From positions 1-64,000 of the forward strand of contig PEAA01000002.1 in the NCBI GenBank assembly GCA_002753275.1: a DNA stretch of 64,000 nucleotides. The letters run 5' to 3'. The notes below the pieces were generated by a model. It saw only the letters and a program-made list of their open reading frames with translations. It did not search any database and was not told the origin of the DNA. Of this stretch, positions 44,378-53,865 are shown one piece after another. This stretch comes from Zetaproteobacteria bacterium (lineage in GTDB: Bacteria > Pseudomonadota > Zetaproteobacteria > Mariprofundales > Mariprofundaceae). Position 1 is the first letter of the stretch. Each line of letters starts with the position of its first letter. The position numbers and the translations under genes were made by a program.

Positions 44378-45746
44378 AATTGAGCTTTTGGCACCTGCGG
44401 GCACAATTAAAAACATGCGTTATGCCTTCGCGTATGGCGCAGATGCGGTGTATGCCGGCCAGCCACGCTACTCATTGCGCGTGCGTAATAATGATTTTTT
44501 ACTCGAAAATTTGGCGGTGGGCATTGATGAAGCTCATGCCCAGGGGAAGAAGTTTTTCGTCGCAAGTAACCTGTTGCCTCATGATAATAAGGTGAAAACA
44601 TATCTGCGTGATATGGAGCCAATCATTGCGATGAAGCCAGATGCGTTAATTATGGCCGATCCCGGATTGATTATGATGGTCCGTGAACGCTGGCCTGAAA
44701 TGGCGATTCACCTTTCCGTGCAAGCAAATACCATGAACCATGCTGCAGTGAAATTTTGGAAATCGGTAGGCGTGAGCCGTATTATTTTATCGCGAGAGCT
44801 TTCATTAAAAGAGGTCGAAGAGATTCGCCAGCTCTGCCCAGATATTGAATTGGAGGTGTTTGTGCATGGCGCACTTTGTATCGCCTATTCAGGACGCTGC
44901 CTGCTTTCGGGCTATTTTAACCATCGTGATGCCAATCAAGGGAGTTGTACCAACGCTTGCCGCTGGAAATATAACATGGAAGCAGGCTCGGAAGATGTTA
45001 GTGGGGATGTGATTAAGGCGAGTGCTTTGGGAGATTTAACCCCGGAATTGTTTTCCAGTTGTGGTGATTTGCCGCGTCATCCACTTGCAGATCAAGTTTA
45101 TATGCTTGAGGAAGATGGCAAAGAGGGCAGTGGTTTTATGCCAGTCTTTGAAGATGAACATGGTACCTATATCATGAACTCCAAAGATTTGCGCGCTATT
45201 GAGCATGTCGAAAAATTGGTTCAAATTGGCATTGATTCGTTGAAAATCGAAGGGCGTACCAAATCGCACTATTATGTTGCACGCACCTCGCAGCTTTATC
45301 GCCAAGCGATTGAAGATGCCAAGGCGGCTCGTCCCTTTGATTGGTCGTTGATGCGCAAACTGGATGCTCTTGCTAACCGTGGTTACACCGATGGGTTTTA
45401 TCAACGCCGACACACGGCCGCGCACCAAAACTACGAGTTTGGCTCTTCGCAAATGAATAACCAGCGTTTTGTTGGTGAATATGCCGGCTATGATGAAGCG
45501 CGCAAGATGGTTGAAATTACCGTTAAAAACAAGTTTGCAGTAGGTGATACGCTGGAGATGATCTCTCCTGATGGTAATCAAGATATTGTTGTCGAAAGCA
45601 TCTGCAATGCCCGCAATGGCACGCCAATGGATGTGGCACCAGGAAGCATGCATCAGGTGAAGATTCCAATGGCTGAGGCGCCTTCGCCGTTGGCTCTCTT
45701 TGCCAAGTATGAGGCACCCGAGTCTGCGGATACCGTTCATGTGTAG
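44370..45746 (+). CDS. trhP: U32 family tRNA hydroxylation protein TrhP
   Basis: A 458-residue U32 'peptidase' of the YegQ/TrhP group, which supports prephenate-dependent hydroxylation of uridine 34 in tRNA (5-hydroxyuridine). The N-terminal ELLAPAGTIKNMRYAFAYGADAVYAG, the signature EVFVHGALCIAYSGRCLLS and the cysteine-rich GSCTNACRWKYN are characteristic; the C-terminal barrel domain is complete. AAGGAG is 7 bases before the ATG. YegQ assignment is by family pattern; related U32 proteins (RlhA, UbiU/V) differ in length and context. Confidence 0.88.
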   Translation: MAEIELLAPAGTIKNMRYAFAYGADAVYAGQPRYSLRVRNNDFLLENLAVGIDEAHAQGKKFFVASNLLPHDNKVKTYLRDMEPIIAMKPDALIMADPGLIMMVRERWPEMAIHLSVQANTMNHAAVKFWKSVGVSRIILSRELSLKEVEEIRQLCPDIELEVFVHGALCIAYSGRCLLSGYFNHRDANQGSCTNACRWKYNMEAGSEDVSGDVIKASALGDLTPELFSSCGDLPRHPLADQVYMLEEDGKEGSGFMPVFEDEHGTYIMNSKDLRAIEHVEKLVQIGIDSLKIEGRTKSHYYVARTSQLYRQAIEDAKAARPFDWSLMRKLDALANRGYTDGFYQRRHTAAHQNYEFGSSQMNNQRFVGEYAGYDEARKMVEITVKNKFAVGDTLEMISPDGNQDIVVESICNARNGTPMDVAPGSMHQVKIPMAEAPSPLALFAKYEAPESADTVHV

Positions 45747-45836
45747 CGTCTGATGTTGTTTGGAACTTGTCACGCGAAGATGGTGCGGAGATATTGCATG
45801 CGGATCGATTTTGGAGACCAAAGAGAGGGGTGTTAA

Positions 45837-46094
45837 ATGGCATGGCAGCCGGGAAAACGAGATATGATATTTATTGCTGTCGTAGCGGCGGTTATTTTAA
45901 CCTTGGCGCTGGGCAGCCATGAACGGAAAACCAAAGCGGTGCCCAATGATGCGCAACATCAGCAAGCGACCTCGCGCGAAGCATGCATGCAATGCCATGG
46001 TGTGGATGGGGTTAAGCCTCAACCGATGAGACATACCCAAGCGGATCAATGTTTTCAATGTCATGCACAGCCAGATGGTTGGCAAGGGAAGTAG
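45837..46094 (+). CDS. Small membrane-anchored diheme cytochrome c
   Basis: An 85-residue protein with a basic start, one hydrophobic helix (residues 11-26, FIAVVAAVILTLALG) and two heme c motifs, CMQCH (50-54) and CFQCH (72-76). HTQADQCFQCH gives nearby histidines that could be distal ligands, as in NapB-like and other multiheme proteins. No cleavage motif is obvious, so the helix may remain as an anchor. GAGAGGGG precedes the ATG. It sits directly before nadK with three bases between them. Partner proteins are unknown. Confidence 0.85.
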   Translation: MAWQPGKRDMIFIAVVAAVILTLALGSHERKTKAVPNDAQHQQATSREACMQCHGVDGVKPQPMRHTQADQCFQCHAQPDGWQGK

Positions 46095-46097
46095 TTG

Positions 46098-46973
46098 ATG
46101 CAAACCATTGGCGTAGCTATTAAGCCTAATGATGCCAGAGCCCGTGCGGTTGCAGGGGAGTTGATTGCTTGGTTACATGGGAAAAACTGTACGGTTCTAC
46201 ATGATACCTTTGTTTCAGATGTGGGTGATGCAACCTCGTTAGCAACGATGGCAGAGCGTGTCGATCTAATGATCGTGCTTGGTGGTGATGGTACCCTGTT
46301 ACATGTGGGGCGCTATTTTGTCGGGCGAGAAATCCCGATTCTGGGGATTAATCTTGGTCGATTGGGTTTCTTAACCGATACGCCTGTTGGTAGCATGTTT
46401 GATGTGGTTGCGCGTGTGCTCGCAGGTGACTTTAAATCGAAATGTCATTTTTCATTGGCCGTGCAAACATATCGTGATGAACGATTGATTGCCGAAGGGA
46501 TTGCGCTCAATGATGTGGTGATGCAGCGCGGCATGGTCCCGCGGATGATTGCGTTTGAGATGTATATTCGTGAGCAGTTTGTATTTCGTTTGCGGGCTGA
46601 TGGTTTGGTGTTGGCAACACCTGCGGGCTCAACCGCGTATGCACTCTCTTCAGGAGGTCCGATTGTGCACCCTGATATGGAAGCGATCAGCGTGGTCCCT
46701 GTTTGCCCCCATACATTATCCAATCGACCCATTGTTGTTCCTGCAGCAGATTTGATTGAACTACGCTTAACGGAGAGTGATGGTAATAGTTTGCTCCACT
46801 TGGATGGGCAAGAGCATGTGGATCTCGTTATTGGTGATCGGGTGATGGTGCAACGGGGGGCTTCGATCTCTTTGGTCTATTTACCCGAGCGTCACTATTA
46901 TGAGGTGTTGCGTACGAAGTTAAATTGGGCAGGACTTGTTGAGCATAAAAATGATCGGGATCATGGGGCATAA
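46098..46973 (+). CDS. nadK: NAD kinase
   Basis: Phosphorylates NAD+ to NADP+, 291 residues (E. coli 292). The catalytic and substrate loops are visible as MIVLGGDGTLLHVGRYF, LGFLTD, the NAD-binding LNDVVMQRG and ATPAGSTAYALSSGGPIV. ATG 46098 is preferred over the adjacent TTG, with AGGGA about 8 bases upstream. It follows the diheme cytochrome gene and precedes recN by 8 bases; nadK-recN is a common pair in proteobacteria. Confidence 0.96.
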   Translation: MQTIGVAIKPNDARARAVAGELIAWLHGKNCTVLHDTFVSDVGDATSLATMAERVDLMIVLGGDGTLLHVGRYFVGREIPILGINLGRLGFLTDTPVGSMFDVVARVLAGDFKSKCHFSLAVQTYRDERLIAEGIALNDVVMQRGMVPRMIAFEMYIREQFVFRLRADGLVLATPAGSTAYALSSGGPIVHPDMEAISVVPVCPHTLSNRPIVVPAADLIELRLTESDGNSLLHLDGQEHVDLVIGDRVMVQRGASISLVYLPERHYYEVLRTKLNWAGLVEHKNDRDHGA

Positions 46974-46981
46974 TTAAGAAA

Positions 46982-48670
46982 ATGTTGCTTGAATTGACGG
47001 TGAAAGAATTTGTATTGATTGAGTCGATGACGCTCAACTTTTCTGCGGGAATGACAGTTTTTACAGGTGAGACGGGGGCTGGGAAATCGGTCTTCATGGG
47101 AGCTCTGGCCGCCGTTTTTGGGCAGCGGGCCAACAGTCAGTGGGTGCGTCATGGGGCTAAACAGGCTGAGGTCGTGGCAGAGTTAGGTGGTGAAGATCCA
47201 CGGTTGAGATCCCTGCTCGAAGCGCATGATATCGAGGTTGATGATAGTGTGATTCTTCGCCGGGTGATTACGGCGGATGGTCGTTCCAAGGCTTATGTCA
47301 ACGGGGTGATGTTCCCTGTGAAATTATTGCAATCCATTGGCGAAGTCTGTCTTGATCTGCATGGTCAGAATGAGCATCAGGCGTTGTTTCAACTGGAATA
47401 TCATCGGCAGCTTGTCGATAGTTATGTTGATTCAGATGCTTTGCAAGGGTTGCAAAAAGCATATTTTAATTGGTGTAGTGCGAAGCAATCATTGAAGGCC
47501 TTTGAGAAAAATCGTCACCAATCGGTTGAGCAAGAGGCGTGGATTCGTGAGTCGTATGAACGCCTTGTGGCATTAGAACTCTCTGAGGGTGTTTTGCAAT
47601 CGCTAGAAGATCAGGTCAACAGTTATCGTCATGTGCAGCAAATTCAAGCGGCAGGGATGGCAGCACTACAGTATTTGGATGAAGAAGATCTTTCCGTGCG
47701 CACGCTTTTTCATCGCGCCGTGCAAGAAGTGGAGAGTATGCGGGGCTATGATGCCTCTCTTGAGGGTGCCGCAGAATTGATGGCTCAGGTTGAAGTTTTA
47801 TTCGCTGAAATTGAACCGTTGTTGCGTGAAGCGCGAGATGTTGAGGTGGATTATGAAGAATCACTGGCCGCTGAAGAGCGTTTGCATAGTCTGCATGAGA
47901 TGCTGCGACGATTTAAAACGGATGAGCAGGGATTGTTAAATTTACAACAACAGTGGCACGATGAACTCTCGGCATTGGATACCGCTGTTTGGGATGAAGA
48001 GGCATTGTATGCTTCGGTTGCAAAAGGGGAGAAATGCTTTCGCGAGATTGCTGCGACGGTGAGTGAGGCACGCCGAAATGCCGCAAGTCTATTGACAGAG
48101 CGGCTTCGCCCCTTTCTGGATCAGTTGGCTTTGGCAGGCATGCGTGTTGAGGTTGAAATCAAGTGTTCAGAAAGTCCTGAGCATTGGCGTGAATGGGGAT
48201 GGGATGAGATACAATTCTTGGTGTCGAGTAATCCTGGCGAGCCTTTTAAACCCTTGGCATCGATTGCATCGGGGGGGGAGTTATCCCGTTTTGTATTGGC
48301 GCTTAAGGGGTGCGGTGCATTGATGACGCTCCCTGATGTAGCTGTGTTTGATGAGGTTGATGTGGGGATAGGAGGAGAGACGGCATGGTGCGTTGGTGCA
48401 CTTTTGGCTGCGATGGCAGAAGAGCGACAAGTCTTTGTTGTCTCCCATTTGCCTCAGGTCGCTGCATGTGCGGGGCATCAAATTCATATTCGCAAATCGA
48501 TGGTTGGAGATCGCACGGTGACCCATTTGGAATCGCTATCGGATGCGGCGCGTGTTACGGAGATTGCCCGCATGCTTGGGGGTGAAAATCGAGAGAGTCT
48601 TGAGCATGCCAAGCAGATGTTATTGCGGGGGCGTCAAGGATTGCTTGCGCAAGAGCTGTCGATTCAATGA
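46982..48670 (+). CDS. recN: DNA repair ATPase RecN
   Basis: An SMC-like protein acting at double-strand breaks in recombinational repair, 562 residues (E. coli 553). The N-terminal FTGETGAGKSVFMGAL holds the Walker A. The central region (about 150-370) is coiled coil, and the C-terminal half carries the ABC signature SGGELSRFVLALK and the Walker B VAVFDEVDVGIGG followed by VSHLPQVAA. The stop overlaps the start of the acetyltransferase gene as ATGA. No LexA-type box is evident upstream. Confidence 0.96.
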   Translation: MLLELTVKEFVLIESMTLNFSAGMTVFTGETGAGKSVFMGALAAVFGQRANSQWVRHGAKQAEVVAELGGEDPRLRSLLEAHDIEVDDSVILRRVITADGRSKAYVNGVMFPVKLLQSIGEVCLDLHGQNEHQALFQLEYHRQLVDSYVDSDALQGLQKAYFNWCSAKQSLKAFEKNRHQSVEQEAWIRESYERLVALELSEGVLQSLEDQVNSYRHVQQIQAAGMAALQYLDEEDLSVRTLFHRAVQEVESMRGYDASLEGAAELMAQVEVLFAEIEPLLREARDVEVDYEESLAAEERLHSLHEMLRRFKTDEQGLLNLQQQWHDELSALDTAVWDEEALYASVAKGEKCFREIAATVSEARRNAASLLTERLRPFLDQLALAGMRVEVEIKCSESPEHWREWGWDEIQFLVSSNPGEPFKPLASIASGGELSRFVLALKGCGALMTLPDVAVFDEVDVGIGGETAWCVGALLAAMAEERQVFVVSHLPQVAACAGHQIHIRKSMVGDRTVTHLESLSDAARVTEIARMLGGENRESLEHAKQMLLRGRQGLLAQELSIQ

Positions 48671-49149
48671 GTGGAGGGCAAGGCGCTTCCCATTTGATTC
48701 GTGCCGCAGAGATCTCAGATGTTCCCGCCATGGCGGCACTGCTGCATAAGTATGCGGAAAACGGCGTGCTTTTGCCCCGTTCTCAAGATGATATCTACCA
48801 ACATTTGCAGGAGTTTGTTGTTGCATTGATGGATGATGGCGCATTGTGCGGTGTCGCGGCCCTGCATGTTTATGGCCCAGGGTTGGCTGAGGTGCGCTCA
48901 CTGGCCGTGGATCAACAATTTCACGCCCAGGGGATTGGGCAGCAGTTGGTGCAATATATTGAATTATGGGCACGAGATTTGGGCATTCATTCGCTGTTTG
49001 CACTGACCTATGTCGATAGTTTTTTTATGCGCCAGGGTTATGTTTTGACCACCAAAGAGAGCCTGCCCCATAAGGTTTGGACGGTGTGTGTCCATTGTGA
49101 ACGCTTTAGTCGTTGTGATGAGATTGCAGTGCGTAAGCAGTTGGTGTAG
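48667..49149 (+). CDS. ArgA-like short N-acetylglutamate synthase (GNAT)
   Basis: A 160-residue GNAT acetyltransferase with acetyl-CoA motif VRSLAVDQQFHAQGIGQQLV. The C-terminal KVWTVCVHCERFSRCDEIAV, containing three cysteines, is the tail seen in short-form N-acetylglutamate synthases of the first arginine-biosynthesis step, so that activity is likely; it lacks the amino-acid kinase domain of E. coli ArgA. The tail cysteines vary in other members and their function is not known. It is translationally coupled to recN. Confidence 0.82.
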   Translation: MSGGQGASHLIRAAEISDVPAMAALLHKYAENGVLLPRSQDDIYQHLQEFVVALMDDGALCGVAALHVYGPGLAEVRSLAVDQQFHAQGIGQQLVQYIELWARDLGIHSLFALTYVDSFFMRQGYVLTTKESLPHKVWTVCVHCERFSRCDEIAVRKQLV

Positions 49150-49211
49150 TCAAACTTGTAAACTAGGGGCTCACAAAACCAATCACTTGCAGCATATCCC
49201 TAGACAATGAT

Positions 49212-49228
49212 GTTCGGATTGTCCGAAC
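49212..49228. repeat. Perfect hairpin before resB
   Basis: GTTCGGA and TCCGAAC flank TTG in the 237-base gap between the argA-like gene and resB. It may terminate the upstream operon, as it is followed by TGTTTGCATT, or act as an operator. The gap otherwise shows no gene. Confidence 0.45.
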
Positions 49229-49386
49229 TGTTTGCATTAAAATGGATCTACATTTGTGTGCGTGCCTTCTATCGTCTGCTTTGATGACAGCGAGGACTCT
49301 ATGCCGGGATTCGTGGGTGATTCTGGTTATTTCGCATAATTTCTGTACGCTTTTCACATTTGATTTTTTTGCATAGGGTGAAGCGC

Positions 49387-51069
49387 ATGACAATAATACA
49401 ATCGATTAAATCATTCATGATACGCTTGGCATCGATGCCATTGGCGATCGTGATACTTTCCGTTTTGGCGTTGGCTTCAGTGATTGGTACGGTTCTTTTA
49501 CAAAACCAGTCAGAAACCGATTATTTAACCCAGTTTGGCCCTGTGTGGTATTGGGTATTTCAATCGCTGGGTCTTTTTGATATGTACCATTCTTGGTGGT
49601 TTCTGGGGTTGCTTGGCTTTTTAATGTTGAGTTTGACACTATGTCTTTGGCGTAATGTACCACGCATGTTGAAAGAGATGCGCGCCAAAAAAGTGACCAT
49701 GGCAGATCATGCTTGGGCACGGTTACCACATCAAGATGCATTTGTTATTCAATCGGAGGATTTAGATGGCTCTGTTGAAAAACTGAAGAAGCTTCTTCCT
49801 GCGTGGAGCTGGCGAACACAACAAGATATGCCCGGAGGCATGGTCTCGATGCGTGGAGATAAGGGCGCTTACCATAAAGCCGGCTATATTCTGGTTCACT
49901 CGGCACTGTTGGTGATCTTGGTGGGGGGCTGGATGAGTGTCCAATTGGGTTTTCGCGGCAATATGTCTGTTCCTGAAGGGGAGGTGGGCAATGAAATTAC
50001 CTTCTTAAAAGATACCGATGTTCAGCGTAAAACAATGCCCTTTTCAGTGCGTTGCAACAGTTTCAATTTGGAGTTTTTCTCAACGGGAGCACCCAAAGAG
50101 TTTCGCAGCAATTTGACCATTATTGATGATGGTAAAGAGGTGCTGACCTCCGACATTATCGTCAATGAGCCGCTTTATTATAAAGGTGTGCGTATTTATC
50201 AAGCCTCGTTTGGAGATGGAGGCTCAAGCCTTGGTTTGAAGTTGTTTCGTTTGGATGGTTCACAAGTCGTTGATCATGCGGCGGTCAATGTTTATCAAAC
50301 CTATACCGACCCTAAAACCGGTGTGAGTTTGGAGATTCAAGATTTCAAGGCCTACAATGTTCAAAATATGGCCAATCCTGGTGAGCCTAAAAAATTTAGA
50401 GATTTGGGCCCTGCCGTAGATTTTGTCTTGCGTGGTCCCGGTTTGAAGCCGGTGAAGGTGCGTAGTTTTATGAATCCTTTTATGCAGGATGATCAGAATC
50501 AAGGGATGTTTATGATGATCTCACTTACGGGGGATAACAAAGATTTTGAACCGTTGTTTATTGGTCCTGATTTTTCCAATGCCAAAGAGTGGGCGCTGTT
50601 TCACGCCTTTAATCGTTATGCACAAGAGGAAGCAGGGGAGAAAGAGGCCTATCTGAAAGCCTTCAAACGGGCTTTGAATGAGATCTATGGTGAAGATCGC
50701 CCCGCTGATATGCAGGACATGGGTTTGCGTATGTTACAAACCACACAGATGTTGGCCGATTTCCCTTGGCCTTTTATCCCCGTTCTTGATGACTACGATC
50801 AAGTTTTTTATACTGGTTTGCAGTTGGCAGAGGACCCTGGTATGGATGTGGTTTGGCTTGGCAGTGCGATCTTGGTGGGTGGGCTCTGCATCATGCTTTA
50901 TGTCTCACATCGACGCATGTGGGTGGAGTTGAGTCTGCGTGATGGAGGGATATCCGTGCGTGTTGCGGGCATGGCCAACCGTAATCCCTTGGCTTTTACT
51001 CAAGCATTTAACCAAGACTTAATGTTGTTAAAAGAATCTTTTGCCCATCAAACTCAGGAGAAGGTATAG
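49387..51069 (+). CDS. resB: Cytochrome c biogenesis protein ResB (CcsB-type)
   Basis: A 560-residue membrane protein of system II cytochrome c maturation, where ResB and CcsA export heme and attach it to CXXCH in the periplasm. Transmembrane segments are seen at about 10-35 (LASMPLAIVILSVLALASVIGT), 65-90 and 160-180, followed by a large periplasmic domain and a final helix. The start is set by AGGGTG shortly upstream of ATG 49387. It precedes ccsA by 3 bases. The pair gives a maturation route for the diheme cytochrome at 45837. Confidence 0.93.
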   Translation: MTIIQSIKSFMIRLASMPLAIVILSVLALASVIGTVLLQNQSETDYLTQFGPVWYWVFQSLGLFDMYHSWWFLGLLGFLMLSLTLCLWRNVPRMLKEMRAKKVTMADHAWARLPHQDAFVIQSEDLDGSVEKLKKLLPAWSWRTQQDMPGGMVSMRGDKGAYHKAGYILVHSALLVILVGGWMSVQLGFRGNMSVPEGEVGNEITFLKDTDVQRKTMPFSVRCNSFNLEFFSTGAPKEFRSNLTIIDDGKEVLTSDIIVNEPLYYKGVRIYQASFGDGGSSLGLKLFRLDGSQVVDHAAVNVYQTYTDPKTGVSLEIQDFKAYNVQNMANPGEPKKFRDLGPAVDFVLRGPGLKPVKVRSFMNPFMQDDQNQGMFMMISLTGDNKDFEPLFIGPDFSNAKEWALFHAFNRYAQEEAGEKEAYLKAFKRALNEIYGEDRPADMQDMGLRMLQTTQMLADFPWPFIPVLDDYDQVFYTGLQLAEDPGMDVVWLGSAILVGGLCIMLYVSHRRMWVELSLRDGGISVRVAGMANRNPLAFTQAFNQDLMLLKESFAHQTQEKV

Positions 51070-51072
51070 ACT

Positions 51073-52320
51073 ATGAATGCAACAACGATAAATAGTAATA
51101 ATCTGTCGTGGAGTGCGCGCTTGCATGAGGGGAGCGTGGCTTGGCTTCGGTTGATAACTTATTTTGGCATGGCATTGGGTGCGGCGGCTTTGGCGATTTG
51201 GGGAATGGATGCCTACAGTGAGAATGGCTACTTGCCGCAGTTATTAAGTTTGCATGGCGCGACCTGGGTGATTGGTGGTGGGATTGCGGGAATGCTGTTT
51301 GGTGCGCTTACGAGGCAAAAACAGGCGCAATATGCACGCGTTGTAACAGGGCTTGTGCCATGGTGTGATGGGATCATTATGATGGTGGCATTGATGGCCG
51401 TTTATACATTGTTTGAACCCGAAGCCGCATTGATCAATTATGAGGATCAATCGAACTTCTTCTCTGGCCGCGTGGTGATGGCGATGAATGTGTTGTTTAT
51501 GTTCTCTGGTATTTGCTACATCGCCTATCTTTTTGCGCCCGAGCGTTTTATTGCTCGTATGGCCACCATGTCAGCTTGGGCTGCAACCTATGCCGGAGGC
51601 TCTGCACTACTTCTGCGTTGGTATGAGTCTTATTTGATTATGGGTGGTGATATTGGTCATGCACCCGTCTCCAATCTGTATGAAGTTTTTATTTTACTCT
51701 TTTGCATTATTTCAGCGATGTATCTTGCTTTTGAACGCCGTTATAATGCCCATGGCATGGGGGCCTTTGTAATGGTTCTGGTTGCTGCGGGTGTTTTCTT
51801 TAGCTTGTGGCTCGATTCGATTGGCCAAGCTGATATCAAACCTTTGGTTCCAGCATTGCAATCGTACTGGATGAAGATACATGTCCCCTTGAACTTTGTC
51901 GGTTACGGTGCCTTTGCGGTGGCGTGTGCGGCAGGTATGGCGTGGTTAACACGGGCGCGTATTGAGAAAACCAATCCACAAAGTCGCATGTTGAACACAT
52001 TTCCGACTTTGGATCAAATTGATCAACTTGCGTATAAGGCTGTCGCTGTTGGTTTTCCAGCTTTTACCCTTGCAACCATTTTGGGTGCGGCTTGGGCTGC
52101 TGAAGCGTGGGGCGGTTATTGGTCATGGGATCCAAAAGAGACCTGGGCATTGATTGTGTGGCTCTTTTACGGGGCGTACCTGCATGTGCGTATTTCGCAT
52201 GGTTGGAATGGGCGAACACTGGCATGGTGGGCTGTGGTGGGATTCTTTGTGACACTCTTCTGTTTCGTTGGAGTGAACATGTATCTCTCTGGCTTGCATT
52301 CGTACGGACGCTTGGTTTAG
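51073..52320 (+). CDS. ccsA: Cytochrome c biogenesis protein CcsA (ResC)
   Basis: A polytopic 415-residue heme handling protein with the tryptophan-rich WWD-type motif WGGYWSWDPKETWALIVWL, which holds heme at the periplasmic surface. At least eight hydrophobic segments are evident, and conserved histidines lie near SNLYEVF and in KIHVPLNFVGYG. It partners ResB. galU follows after 30 bases. Confidence 0.93.
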   Translation: MNATTINSNNLSWSARLHEGSVAWLRLITYFGMALGAAALAIWGMDAYSENGYLPQLLSLHGATWVIGGGIAGMLFGALTRQKQAQYARVVTGLVPWCDGIIMMVALMAVYTLFEPEAALINYEDQSNFFSGRVVMAMNVLFMFSGICYIAYLFAPERFIARMATMSAWAATYAGGSALLLRWYESYLIMGGDIGHAPVSNLYEVFILLFCIISAMYLAFERRYNAHGMGAFVMVLVAAGVFFSLWLDSIGQADIKPLVPALQSYWMKIHVPLNFVGYGAFAVACAAGMAWLTRARIEKTNPQSRMLNTFPTLDQIDQLAYKAVAVGFPAFTLATILGAAWAAEAWGGYWSWDPKETWALIVWLFYGAYLHVRISHGWNGRTLAWWAVVGFFVTLFCFVGVNMYLSGLHSYGRLV

Positions 52321-52350
52321 TTTCCATAAAATATCTTCGGGGGAGGGAGT

Positions 52351-53214
52351 ATGACAGATTTGCGTAAGGTGGTTTTTCCAGTTGCGGGAATGGGAACGCG
52401 TTTTTTGCCCGCAACCAAAGCAACACCGAAAGAGATGTTGCCGATTCTTGATAAACCTCTGATTCAATATGGCGTGGAAGAGGCGCTTTCGGCGGGTATG
52501 AAAGATGTGATTATGGTGACGGGGCGTGGTAAACGGGCTATTGAAGATCATTTTGACATCTCAGTTGAGCTTGAGGCAAACTTGCGTAGTGCTGGCAAAG
52601 GCGACCTTTATGAGCAGGTCTCTCAAGTGGCGCGGATGGCTAATATTGCCTATATCCGTCAAAAAGAGCCAAAGGGCTTGGGTCATGCGGTGCTTTGCGC
52701 CAGAGATTGGGTGGGTGATGAGTGCTTTGGCGTTTCTCTTGCCGATGAGTTGATGGTTTCAGAGAAATCGGCCCTCTCACAATTGCGTGATTTACATGAA
52801 AAGACAGGTGCTTCGGTGGTCGGCTTGGTGCGTGTTCCTGCGGATAAAGTTTCGCGCTACGGGATTGTTGCGGCCCATGATGAAGATGGTTTGTTGCGTA
52901 TTGATCGTTTGGTTGAGAAGCCTGCCATTGCGGATGCGCCTTCAGACATGGCATTAATGGGGCGTTATATTTTTACCCCTCGCCTTTTTGATTATCTGGA
53001 AAAACAGACACCAGGAAGTTTGTCTGAGATTCAGTTAACGGACGCGATGGATGGCCTGGCCAAAGAGGAGCCGATGTACGGGGTTATTCTTGATGGTGCC
53101 CGTTTTGATGCGGGTAATCCTGTTGGTTTTTTGCAAGCCAATATTGCATTGGGGCTGAACCATCCAGATTATGCTGAGGCACTGAAGCAGTTTATTCGCA
53201 CCTTACCGATTTAA
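52351..53214 (+). CDS. galU: UTP-glucose-1-phosphate uridylyltransferase
   Basis: Makes UDP-glucose for envelope polysaccharides, 287 residues. The N-terminal KVVFPVAGMGTRFLPATKATPKEMLPI is the nucleotide-binding signature, VGLVRVPADKVSRYGIV and VEKPAIADAPSDMALMGRYIF (partly quoted) are family motifs, and the acceptor-binding DGARFDAGNPVGFLQAN is intact. GGGGGAGGG precedes the ATG. It overlaps functionally with the mutase at 7688, which would supply glucose 1-phosphate. Confidence 0.95.
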   Translation: MTDLRKVVFPVAGMGTRFLPATKATPKEMLPILDKPLIQYGVEEALSAGMKDVIMVTGRGKRAIEDHFDISVELEANLRSAGKGDLYEQVSQVARMANIAYIRQKEPKGLGHAVLCARDWVGDECFGVSLADELMVSEKSALSQLRDLHEKTGASVVGLVRVPADKVSRYGIVAAHDEDGLLRIDRLVEKPAIADAPSDMALMGRYIFTPRLFDYLEKQTPGSLSEIQLTDAMDGLAKEEPMYGVILDGARFDAGNPVGFLQANIALGLNHPDYAEALKQFIRTLPI

Positions 53215-53217
53215 TTG

Positions 53218-53865
53218 ATGTATCCTGTTCTCGCCTTGGATACGGCGTGTCAGGGCGCTGTTGCAGTGCTTTGGCTGAATGAAACCGATGTGCATACATG
53301 CTCAGATACAGGGCGACAACATTCCAAGTCGATGATCCCGTTGTTGCGCAACCTCTTGCATATGCACGGTCTGCAATGGCAAGATATCAAAATGTTAGTT
53401 TTGAGTCATGGACCGGGCTCCTTTACCGGGGTGCGGGTTGGCAGTGCGCTTTTTTCTGGGATCAATACGGTCTTAGATGTGCCGATGCTGCCTATCTCGT
53501 CGTTGTTGGTGACGGCATTGCAAAGTGGTATTGATGATCAGCCCGTTCATGTGATTGAGAATGCCTATGCCGGAGAGGCTTTTTATGCGCAATTTCAACA
53601 TGGAAAGGTGCTTTATCCTCCCGCATGTCTTTCATGGTCTACGCTCTCTACAATGGCGATTGGGTGCTATCTTTCGCATGATCAAGAGGCCGAGAGGCAA
53701 TTGATTGCTGCAACCCATTTACCGTTGCAGCGATCACGAGAAACGGCTCTGGTCACTGCGGTTCATTTGCAATTACAAGATGTCGATGTTTTGGGTTTGG
53801 AACGCGATGTGCAGCCACTTTATCTGCAGATCTCACAAGCCGAGAGGGGGATGGTTCGTGGCTAA
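53218..53865 (+). CDS. tsaB: tRNA threonylcarbamoyladenosine biosynthesis protein TsaB
   Basis: A 215-residue ASKHA-fold protein partnering TsaD in t6A synthesis on tRNA. The N-terminal LALDTACQGAVAVLW, QHSKSMIPLLRNLL and the LSHGPGSFTGVRVGSALFSGI (partly quoted) are standard TsaB signatures. The ATG at 53218 follows galU by 3 bases, with no strong ribosome binding site, so coupling to galU is likely. TsaB itself is non-catalytic. Confidence 0.92.
   Translation: MYPVLALDTACQGAVAVLWLNETDVHTCSDTGRQHSKSMIPLLRNLLHMHGLQWQDIKMLVLSHGPGSFTGVRVGSALFSGINTVLDVPMLPISSLLVTALQSGIDDQPVHVIENAYAGEAFYAQFQHGKVLYPPACLSWSTLSTMAIGCYLSHDQEAERQLIAATHLPLQRSRETALVTAVHLQLQDVDVLGLERDVQPLYLQISQAERGMVRG

Noticed and set aside
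49212-49228. LexA-type SOS box near recN and resB
   Set aside because: The GTTC-N9-GAAC spacing does not fit known LexA sites, and it lies after recN rather than before it.
53705-53857. Longer version of the tyrosine phosphatase starting inside tsaB
   Set aside because: The extra residues come from the wrong frame of tsaB; the GTG at 53858 has the ribosome binding site and puts the P-loop at the normal position.
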